The notes beneath the pieces were generated by a model. That model did no database searches. It was given only the letters and a program-made list of their open reading frames with translations, and was not told the DNA's origin. DNA of 60,374 bases from Solimonas sp. SE-A11 (lineage in GTDB: Bacteria; Pseudomonadota; Gammaproteobacteria; Nevskiales; Nevskiaceae): contig NZ_JAUASX010000027.1 of NCBI RefSeq assembly GCF_030345715.1, forward strand, positions 1 through 60,374, written 5' to 3'. This document shows positions 23,708 to 31,373 of this stretch, one piece after another. The number at the start of each line of letters is the position of its first letter. Positions within the stretch are counted from its first letter, which is position 1. Both the position numbers and the translations under genes were made by a program.

Positions 23708-24892
23708 ATGCCAATCGCACTTCTCGCACTCACCGCTGGCGCCTTCGGTATCGGCACCACGGAATTCGTCATCATGGGCCTGCTGCAGCAGGTGTCCGCC
23801 GATCTCGGCGTGTCCGTCGATACCGCCGGCCTGCTGATCTCCGGCTACGCGCTCGGCGTCACCGTTGGCGCGCCGATCCTCACGCTGGCCACGCGCGCGC
23901 TGCCGCAGAAGGCCGTGCTGCTGGGCCTGATGGCCATCTTCACGCTTGGCAACCTGGCCTGCGCGCTGGCGCCGGACTACGGCTGGCTGATGGCCGCGCG
24001 CGTGCTCACCGCGCTGGCCCACGGCACCTTCTTCGGCGTCGGCTCCATCGTGGCGACCTCGCTGGTACCGCCGCAGCGCCGCGCCTCCGCCATCGCCGTC
24101 ATGTTCACCGGCCTCACCGCCGCCACGCTGCTGGGCGTGCCGGCCGGCGCCTGGCTCGGCCTGCACCTGGGCTGGCGCGCCACCTTCCGGGCGGTGGTGA
24201 TCATCGGCCTGCTGGCCTTCGTGGTGATCGCCCTCTGCGTGCCGGCTGCCCAGCGGGCCACCGGCGAGCCCCTGCCGCCGCTGCGCGAGGAACTCGCCGT
24301 GCTGGCGCGCCCGCAGGTGCTGCTGGGCCTGGGCATCACCGTGCTGGGCTTTGCCGGTGTGTTCGCGGTCTTCACCTACGTGCAGCCGCTGCTGACGGAA
24401 GTCTCCGGCATCGCCGTGGGCACGGTCTCCGCCGTGCTGCTGCTGTTCGGCCTGGGCATGGGCGCGGGCAACTTCCTCGGCGGCGCACTGGCCGACCGCG
24501 CGCCGCGCCGCGCCGTGCCCTGGACGCTGGCCGCGCTGGCCCTGGTGCTGGCGGCGATGCCGCTGGCCATCGGCACGCCCTGGACGGCCGTGGTGTTCTT
24601 CGGCGTGCTGGGCGTGGCCTCCTTCGCCACCGTGGCGCCGCTGCAGTTCGCGGTGCTGGAACAGGCCAGCGGCGCCGGCCAGAAGCTGGCCTCCAGCCTC
24701 AACATCGCCGCCTTCAATCTCGGCAACGCGCTGGGTGCCGGTGCCGGCAGCCTGACGCTGGCGCAGGGCTTCGGCCTGCGCGCTCTGGGCACGGCCGCGC
24801 TGCTGTTCACGCTGGCCGGCCTGGCGCTCGCGCTGGCAGGCCATGCGCTGCAACGGCGGCAGACGCCCGCCCACTGCGAGACCGCGGCCTGA
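23708..24892 (+). CDS. MFS transporter, DHA1/AraJ-type exporter
   Basis: The 394-residue protein has 12 predicted membrane helices. It carries the signature GTTEFVIMGLLQQVSADLGVS of the AraJ/YdhP/PbuE-type drug:proton antiporters, motif A-like ADRAPRR between helices 8 and 9, and motif C-like repeats GVPAGAWLG. Such carriers export drugs, arabinose-like sugars or purines; the substrate cannot be assigned. The ATG at 23708 gives a first helix at residues 1-20. The aldo/keto reductase gene follows after 34 bases. Confidence 0.93.
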   Translation: MPIALLALTAGAFGIGTTEFVIMGLLQQVSADLGVSVDTAGLLISGYALGVTVGAPILTLATRALPQKAVLLGLMAIFTLGNLACALAPDYGWLMAARVLTALAHGTFFGVGSIVATSLVPPQRRASAIAVMFTGLTAATLLGVPAGAWLGLHLGWRATFRAVVIIGLLAFVVIALCVPAAQRATGEPLPPLREELAVLARPQVLLGLGITVLGFAGVFAVFTYVQPLLTEVSGIAVGTVSAVLLLFGLGMGAGNFLGGALADRAPRRAVPWTLAALALVLAAMPLAIGTPWTAVVFFGVLGVASFATVAPLQFAVLEQASGAGQKLASSLNIAAFNLGNALGAGAGSLTLAQGFGLRALGTAALLFTLAGLALALAGHALQRRQTPAHCETAA

Positions 24893-24926
24893 GCGTCGCG
24901 CCCCCCGACACTTCCGGAGAAAGACC

Positions 24927-25958
<1,032 letters not shown>

Positions 25959-26037
25959 GAAATCCTCGGGGCCGCTGACGCCGTCGCGATTTGCTGGTAT
26001 TGATACGGCCCGCCGTTCGATACCCGCCGACCCCCTC

Positions 26038-26517
26038 ATGTCCGAGACCTTCACGCCCGAAGACGAGCACTGGATGCGCCACGCCCTGCTGCTGGCGCGC
26101 CGCGCCCAGGAAGCGGGCGAGGTGCCGGTGGGCGCGGTGGTGGTGCAGGACGGGCGCATCGTCGGCGAAGGCTGGAACCGGCCGATCGGCGATCACGACC
26201 CGAGTGCGCATGCCGAGATGCTGGCGATGCGCGCGGCGGCGCAGCGGCTCGGCAACTACCGTGTGCTCGACACCACCCTCTACGTGACGCTGGAGCCCTG
26301 CGTGATGTGCGCGGGCGCGATCATCCATGCACGTATCGGCCGGCTGGTCTACGGCGCACCGGACCCCAAGGCCGGCGGCGTGCACTCGGTGTACGACGTC
26401 ATCGCCAACCCGCGCCTCAACCACCGCCTGCCCTGGCAGGGCGGTGTGCTGGAAACGGAGTGCGGACAGATCCTGCGCGACTTCTTCCGCGCGCGGCGCG
26501 GCAAGGCGCCGGCCTAG
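26038..26517 (+). CDS. tadA: tRNA-specific adenosine deaminase TadA
   Basis: TadA converts the wobble adenosine A34 of tRNA-Arg(ACG) to inosine. The 159-residue product has the zinc-binding and catalytic HAE at residues 58-60 and PCVMC at 87-91. The segment GEVPVGAVVV is diagnostic for TadA, as is GAPDPKAGG. The family is essential in most bacteria. The convergent ankyrin gene ends 13 bases away. Confidence 0.97.
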   Translation: MSETFTPEDEHWMRHALLLARRAQEAGEVPVGAVVVQDGRIVGEGWNRPIGDHDPSAHAEMLAMRAAAQRLGNYRVLDTTLYVTLEPCVMCAGAIIHARIGRLVYGAPDPKAGGVHSVYDVIANPRLNHRLPWQGGVLETECGQILRDFFRARRGKAPA

Positions 26518-26529
26518 GATCAACAGGCC

Positions 26530-27189
26530 CTAGACCGCCAGGTCCAGGATCGCCGCCGTGTTCAGGTGACCGCGCTCGCGGGCGATTTCCGCGGCGGTCT
26601 TGCCGTCCTCGGTGAGGCCGGCGCGATCCGCGCCGCGCGACAGCAGCAGCTTGCACAGCCCGTCGAAGCCGCGTGAGGCCGCCAGGTGCAGTGCGCTCAC
26701 GCCGCTGCCACCCACGTACTTCACGTCCGCGCCGAAGCCGATCAGCAGCGGCGCCAGTGCCTCGCCCGCGGGTCCGGCGATGGCGGCGTGCATCGGCGTG
26801 TTGCTCATCGGGTTCTGCGAGATGGCTTCCATCGGCGCGCCCAGGCCCAGCAGCACGAACAGTGCCTCGCGCGAGCCGAGGAAGGCGGCCAGGTGCATCG
26901 GCGTCCAACCGTCGGGGCTGTACTCGGTCGGCAGCGCCGGCTGCGCCGCCACCAGCTCCGCCACGCGGCGGGCGTCGTTCATGGCCGCCGCCTCGAACAC
27001 GTCCAGCGGGCGGAAGGCCTTCAGCAGTTGGGCGATCTCCAGCGCGCCGTTGTAGAGCGCGAACATCAGCGGCGACAGGCCACCGGGAATGGCGTCGGTG
27101 GCCTGCGAGGCGTCGCGCTCCAGCGCGGCCTTGGCGGCTTCGAGATCGCGTTGCTGGATAGCCAGCATCAGGGGGCGGACAGCGGTCAT
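26530..27189 (-). CDS. Ankyrin-repeat protein
   Basis: The 219-residue product is built almost entirely of ankyrin repeats (GLSPLMFALYNGALEIAQLL, GWTPMHLAAFLGSREALFVL, NTPMHAAIAGPAGEAL, SALHLAASRGFDGLCKLLL, KTAAEIARERGHLNTAAIL), about six units. No signal peptide or membrane segment is seen, so it is likely a cytosolic protein-binding scaffold. There is no catalytic domain and no partner gene is evident next to it. Confidence 0.92.
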   Translation of the reverse strand: MTAVRPLMLAIQQRDLEAAKAALERDASQATDAIPGGLSPLMFALYNGALEIAQLLKAFRPLDVFEAAAMNDARRVAELVAAQPALPTEYSPDGWTPMHLAAFLGSREALFVLLGLGAPMEAISQNPMSNTPMHAAIAGPAGEALAPLLIGFGADVKYVGGSGVSALHLAASRGFDGLCKLLLSRGADRAGLTEDGKTAAEIARERGHLNTAAILDLAV

Positions 27190-27277
27190 GGCGGTCAGGG
27201 GCAGCGGGAAAGGCGCGCAGCCTAGCCCCGAACGGGGCGGGGCTCAACCCTCTGGAGCCGCCGGAACGGGCCGCCAA

Positions 27278-27311
27278 CGAAAAAGGGCCTGCATCGCTGC
27301 AGGCCCTGATT
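27278..27311 (-). terminator. terminator downstream of tRNA-Val
   Basis: On the minus strand AGGGCCTGCA and TGCAGGCCCT pair around GCGA and are followed by TTTTTCG, eight bases after the tRNA-Val 3' end. Confidence 0.85.
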
Positions 27312-27318
27312 TCTCGTT

Positions 27319-27393
27319 TGGTGGACAGTACAGGGCTTGAACCTGTGACCCCCGCCGTGTGAAAGCGATGCTCTACCGCTGAGCTAACTGTCC
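27319..27393 (-). tRNA. tRNA-Val (anticodon CAC)
   Basis: The minus strand folds as a complete cloverleaf: acceptor GGACAGT pairing with ACTGTCC, D-stem GCTC/GAGC, anticodon loop TTCACAC with anticodon CAC, T-arm with GGTTCAAGC, discriminator A and an encoded CCA. It is followed by an intrinsic terminator. Confidence 0.95.
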
Positions 27394-27447
27394 GAGGGGC
27401 GCAAATGATAGTGAGACAGCCGCGCAGCGTCAAACCGGCGTCGCCAC

Positions 27448-28080
27448 TCAGGCGTTCTGCAGGCCGAGCTGGCGGGCCAGGAAGTCGATCATCACGTCGG
27501 CCGCGGCCTGTTCGTAGTCGGGCGTGATGCGGCGGTGCGCGATGTAGGAATGGCGGAAGCAGGTAGTGGCCACGTCCACCGCCAGCGTCGCCACGTCCAC
27601 CGGTTCGGCCGGTACCACCATGCCGCGCATCTGCAGCAGCTGCCGCGCCAGCCCGCCGAGATGGCGCACGGTCAGCTCGTAGCTGCGGTAGCTCTCGTCG
27701 GTCACCGCGCCGCCCAGGGCCAGCATCATCCCGGTGGGGTGCTCGTTGTGGAAGGCCGCGGCGGCATGGACGATCGCGCGCACCACGTCCTGCCACTCGC
27801 GCTTGGCGAGTTGTGCCGCGTCCGCCACCAGTGTCTGCTCCAGGCCCGCAAAATGGCGGCGCACCAGTTCGTTCAGCACCGCGTAGGGCGTGGGGAAGAA
27901 CTTGTAGATGCTGGCGCGGGTATAGCCCAGGCGCGCCGCCACGGCGGGAATCGAGAAGCCCGACAGGCCTTCTTCGGCCAGCAGGGCCTGCGTCTCCTGC
28001 AGTACCAGCTCGAATCGGTCGATGGCTCGCTGCTGCTGGGGCAGGCGGGCGAGGGCGCGCTGGTCTACGGCGATGTTCAT
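27448..28080 (-). CDS. TetR family transcriptional regulator
   Basis: The 210-residue protein has an N-terminal helix-turn-helix (about 25-75; GFSIPAVAARLGYTRASIYK followed by FFPTPYAVLNELVRRHF) and a helical ligand-binding domain. A perfect inverted repeat, AAGTTAC-N4-GTAACTT, lies 25 bases upstream of its ATG, which is the usual place for a TetR auto-operator. The same motif occurs in front of the divergent AraC-type gene and the cytochrome gene, so this repressor probably controls the whole block up to the DUF1329 gene. The ligand is unknown. Confidence 0.93.
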   Translation of the reverse strand: MNIAVDQRALARLPQQQRAIDRFELVLQETQALLAEEGLSGFSIPAVAARLGYTRASIYKFFPTPYAVLNELVRRHFAGLEQTLVADAAQLAKREWQDVVRAIVHAAAAFHNEHPTGMMLALGGAVTDESYRSYELTVRHLGGLARQLLQMRGMVVPAEPVDVATLAVDVATTCFRHSYIAHRRITPDYEQAAADVMIDFLARQLGLQNA

Positions 28081-28104
28081 GCAAAACAGGATACCCGCTC
28101 GGAG

Positions 28105-28122
28105 AAGTTACAGCAGTAACTT
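28105..28122. promoter_or_regulatory. TetR operator, copy 1 (perfect)
   Basis: AAGTTACAGCAGTAACTT has perfect 7-base arms and lies 25 bases upstream of the tetR start. Confidence 0.75.
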
Positions 28123-28210
28123 TCTGATGATGCTGGGAGTTCCGGCGCCTTTCATTGAGTCTGCATTCACCGGCTTGACGGCACTAAGCGACAAGAGTAG
28201 CTTTTTTATA

Positions 28211-28228
28211 AAGTTACATAAGTATCAA
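28211..28228. promoter_or_regulatory. TetR operator, copy 2 (imperfect)
   Basis: AAGTTACATAAGTATCAA keeps the left arm and spacer of the motif; the right arm is degenerate. It lies 23 bases upstream of the AraC-type start, following TTTTTTATA. Confidence 0.6.
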
Positions 28229-28250
28229 AATGCGATCTGGAGAAGGCAGC

Positions 28251-28727
28251 ATGGACACCCGAGTTTCCACCCCGCGGCTTCCCGGCCGGCGCCAAGCCTT
28301 GGCCGGTCTCGTAAGAAGCGAGTTGGAGGCTCGCCCCCACGGCTATCCCACGCTGCGGGAGATGGCGGAGGAGCTTTGCGTGTCCACGCGCACGCTCAAG
28401 CGCTACCTGCGCGACACCGGTGCCAGCTATCGGCAATTGCTGGACGGCGCACGCCAGCTGCATGCCACGGAACTGCTTGCGCGCCCCGGTCTCACCGTCG
28501 AGAAGATCGCCGAGCGGCTGGGTTACAGCAGCGGCGCCAACTTCTCGCGCGCCTTCCAGCGCTGGGTCGGCGTGGCGCCGGGGCAGTATCGCGGCCGCGT
28601 GGAGCTGGATGCCTCCGCGGCAGAAGACATGCCGCGCCCGGCGGCCATCCGGGAGCCTGCGGGATACGGCGCTCGCCTTGACAGTGCGAGGCCGCAAACG
28701 CTACTTTCGTTAAAGTTACATAAGTAA
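28251..28727 (+). CDS. Stand-alone AraC-type DNA-binding protein
   Basis: The 158-residue product is little more than an AraC/XylS double helix-turn-helix (about 22-108; YPTLREMAEELCVSTRTLKR, then LTVEKIAERLGYSSGANFSR with AFQRWVGVAPGQYR). It lacks the N-terminal sensor domain of full-length family members. The ATG at 28251 is preceded by AGAAGG; an ATG at 28230 is less likely. Its stop codon overlaps the third operator copy. It is divergent from tetR and runs into the cytochrome gene, so it may activate the block when TetR is released. Confidence 0.88.
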   Translation: MDTRVSTPRLPGRRQALAGLVRSELEARPHGYPTLREMAEELCVSTRTLKRYLRDTGASYRQLLDGARQLHATELLARPGLTVEKIAERLGYSSGANFSRAFQRWVGVAPGQYRGRVELDASAAEDMPRPAAIREPAGYGARLDSARPQTLLSLKLHK

Positions 28728-28730
28728 CTA
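28713..28730. promoter_or_regulatory. TetR operator, copy 3
   Basis: AAGTTACATAAGTAACTA has perfect 6-base arms (AGTTAC/GTAACT) and the same ATAA spacer as copy 2. It overlaps the AraC-type stop codon and lies 28 bases upstream of the cytochrome GTG. Confidence 0.75.
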
Positions 28731-28758
28731 TTTTGTCGGTGCGCTTCGGGAGAGGCTT

Positions 28759-31107
28759 GTGAAGAGATTCGGGTTTTCGGCGCCGCGCCTGGCGACGCTG
28801 CTGCTGTGTGCGTGGCTGGCGGCCTGTGCTCCCGGCCGCAGCGACGAGGTGTCCGGCGGCAGCGGCACGGCGCGCAGCATGGACGAGCACTTCAGCAATA
28901 ACGTGCAGCCCGCCCTCGGCTTCTGCCGCAGCTGCCACGTTCCCGGCGCACCGGGCGACGTGGAAGACGGCCGCGACTTCATGCTCTCCACCAACGAAGC
29001 GGAAGACCTGAAGAACCTGCGCGACAGCTGGGAGCGCCTGGGCGGCAACAACCCCACCTCGCGCATCCTGCTGATGGCCTCCGGGCAGGAGACGCCGCAT
29101 ACCGGCGGCGCCCAGTGGCCGGTCGGCAGCGTCGCGTACCGGAACATGGAGATCCTGCTCAAGTGCTTCGAGAACCCGGCCACCTGCAGTCTCGCCGGCG
29201 GCGTGGATCCGGGCGAACTGCTGCCGCTGCTGGGCAGCAAGCGCGGCGGCCACTACTGGTTCGACTACTGCGAGGGCAAGCCCGACTCGGAGCCGGTGCC
29301 GCAGGACCCGCGAGAGCTGGTGGTGGAGGGGGTCGACGAGGGCAAGGCGGTGCTGATGAACGCATACTGGAAGACCTGCCAGGAAGACAATCATCCGGGC
29401 ACCTGCGGCGAGCTGCGGGCCCGTTCCGAGCGCGGCTATCGCCTGGTCGCGGCCACCGGTGCAATCGGCGCCGGCACCATGTTCGGCGGCGATTCGCCAG
29501 ACCCGATGTTCGCGTTCCCCGCCCAGGACTACAACACGCTGTGGGATCGCGTCCTGCGCCTGCCCAGCCGCCCCGACAACTTCGACCAGCTGCTGGCCGA
29601 GCGCTGGGGCATGCCGCTGCCGGACAAGCCAAATCCCTATCCGCTGCCGGATGAAGATCCGAATGCCAGCAATGGCGGCAGCGGCCAGTTGCCGCTGGGC
29701 CTGACGCAGCTGCGCAACCCCGACGGCAGCTGGACCGGCAAGGTCGGCGTCACCTGCAACATCTGCCATGGCGGCGCGGTGGGCAAGGCGGTCGACGGCG
29801 AGGGCCTGGGCCCGATGTACGGCACCAACTCGATCTCCGATATCACGGTGATGTTCACCGACCTCGGCCGCATCGCGCCGCAGCAGTCGCTGCTGGCGGT
29901 GATCTCGCAGAACAAGGTGCGCGGCACCGGCAACATCACCAACTTCCAGCTGTTCGGCACGCTGACCTTGTTCGACGCGCTGATCCCCTACCTCACCGTG
30001 CAGACCCAGCCGTCCACCGGCACCGAGGATCCGCCGGTGTGGTGGAACGTCGGCAGCCGCCCGATGAAGTTCTTCGACGCGGGCATGCCCACCGACGCCA
30101 AGCGCATCGAGTTGTCCTTCCACTTCCCCAACGTCGCCTCGCCGAACAATGTCGAAGGCAAGCAGTGGATCAAGGACCATATGCAGGACGGCGACAGCTG
30201 GATGATGTCGATGCGTTCGCCGCGCTGGCCGGAGCCCAAGCTCGGCGAGATCGACACCGCGCTGGCGGAGCAGGGCGCGATCCTGTTCCACAGCAAGGAC
30301 CTGTGGGCCGCCAAGCTCAACAACCCGGTGCGTCGCCCCGAGGGCGGCAACGGCTCCTGCGCCAGCTGCCACGGCGCCTACTCACCGCGCTTCGTCCACG
30401 ATCCCGCGTTCCTGGCCACGCCGCTGCTGGAAGGCATCGCCGCCTACGTGACGCCGATCGACATCATCGGCACCGACACGCGCCGCCTCGACGGCCACAG
30501 CCAGGTGGTATCCAACTACGCGCGCCAGAACTGGTTCGCCTACAACGACGGTCCGAAGAACGATGCCGGCGTGCCCACCTGCGGCTCGCAGAACGACTCT
30601 GCCGTGCGCGGCGACCGCGAGCTCGGCTACCTCGCCCCGCCGCTGCACGGTGTCTGGGCCACGGCACCGTATTTCCACAACGGCGCCGTGCCCAATGTCT
30701 GGGAGGTGCTCAAGCCGGCGGACCGCAAGCCGATCTGGCGCCGCCTGTCGCGCCCGGCCATCGAGAACGGCATCGCCGGCTTCGACTACAGCCTGGAGAC
30801 CGGCTACAACGCCGTGGACATGGGCTGGAACTACGAGGCACTGACCTGCGGCACCGGCTCCATGCCCTTCATCGACTGCAACCCCAGCGGTGGCGCCACG
30901 GTGCAGGACCTGCTGGGCCTGGTTTGGGCCAATGGCGGCCTCGCCTGGAACCTGCTGAACCTGCCGATCTTCACCAACGGCCAGATCGAGGATCGCAAGG
31001 TCTACAACACCAACTACTACAGCCAGGACAACGGTGGCCACGAGTTCACCAGCGTGCTCACCGATCCCGAGCGCAAGGCCATCATCGAGTACCTGAAGAC
31101 GCTGTAG
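28759..31107 (+). CDS. Multiheme c-type cytochrome lipoprotein, MauG/RoxA-like
   Basis: The 782-residue product starts at GTG and has a lipoprotein signal peptide (LLLCAWLAAC, lipidated C23). Three CXXCH heme motifs are present: CRSCH at 56-60, CNICH at 333-337 and CASCH at 534-538. After the last comes GVWATAPYFHNGAVPNVWEV, the conserved block of diheme peroxidase-like enzymes (MauG, CcpA, rubber oxygenase RoxA). The length and the paired central and C-terminal hemes are closest in outline to RoxA-type dioxygenases (about 670-700 residues), with an additional N-terminal mono-heme segment. The protein is expected in the periplasm or on the outer membrane. It leads a row with DUF1302 and DUF1329 genes and has a TetR-type operator in its promoter. 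Substrate is unknown; a peroxidase or an oxygenase are both possible. Confidence 0.85.
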   Translation: MKRFGFSAPRLATLLLCAWLAACAPGRSDEVSGGSGTARSMDEHFSNNVQPALGFCRSCHVPGAPGDVEDGRDFMLSTNEAEDLKNLRDSWERLGGNNPTSRILLMASGQETPHTGGAQWPVGSVAYRNMEILLKCFENPATCSLAGGVDPGELLPLLGSKRGGHYWFDYCEGKPDSEPVPQDPRELVVEGVDEGKAVLMNAYWKTCQEDNHPGTCGELRARSERGYRLVAATGAIGAGTMFGGDSPDPMFAFPAQDYNTLWDRVLRLPSRPDNFDQLLAERWGMPLPDKPNPYPLPDEDPNASNGGSGQLPLGLTQLRNPDGSWTGKVGVTCNICHGGAVGKAVDGEGLGPMYGTNSISDITVMFTDLGRIAPQQSLLAVISQNKVRGTGNITNFQLFGTLTLFDALIPYLTVQTQPSTGTEDPPVWWNVGSRPMKFFDAGMPTDAKRIELSFHFPNVASPNNVEGKQWIKDHMQDGDSWMMSMRSPRWPEPKLGEIDTALAEQGAILFHSKDLWAAKLNNPVRRPEGGNGSCASCHGAYSPRFVHDPAFLATPLLEGIAAYVTPIDIIGTDTRRLDGHSQVVSNYARQNWFAYNDGPKNDAGVPTCGSQNDSAVRGDRELGYLAPPLHGVWATAPYFHNGAVPNVWEVLKPADRKPIWRRLSRPAIENGIAGFDYSLETGYNAVDMGWNYEALTCGTGSMPFIDCNPSGGATVQDLLGLVWANGGLAWNLLNLPIFTNGQIEDRKVYNTNYYSQDNGGHEFTSVLTDPERKAIIEYLKTL

Positions 31108-31123
31108 CGCTTCCGGGAATCTT

Positions 31124-31158
31124 GCCGGCCGCCCTGGGGCCATCGCAGGGCGGCCGGC
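31124..31158. other. long hairpin between the cytochrome and DUF1302 genes
   Basis: GCCGGCCGCCCTG and CAGGGCGGCCGGC are perfect 13-base arms around nine bases, 17 bases after the cytochrome stop. There is no T-run, so it may protect mRNA or terminate weakly. The 266-base gap to the next gene shows no other coding signal. Confidence 0.5.
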
Positions 31159-31373
31159 ACTTCTGACCTATGTCGGGTATGGCCCCGCTTGCATGGGGTG
31201 TCGCCGGCCGGCGGGATCGGCAAGCGCGACGGCGCCCGCCTGTGGTCACCAATCTCAACGCCTTGTCCGCAATTCTCATCCCCCCCGCAAAAGGTCGGGA
31301 GCATGCTCCGGGGAATGCCGGGCGCAGATTCGGCAGGCAACGATTACAACGAGATTCACGAGGGCCCCCTGCG

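Noticed and set aside
28492-30372. 626-codon minus-strand frame opposite the cytochrome gene
   Set aside because: No recognisable domain, and it spans the promoter operator; the plus-strand gene has heme motifs and a lipobox.
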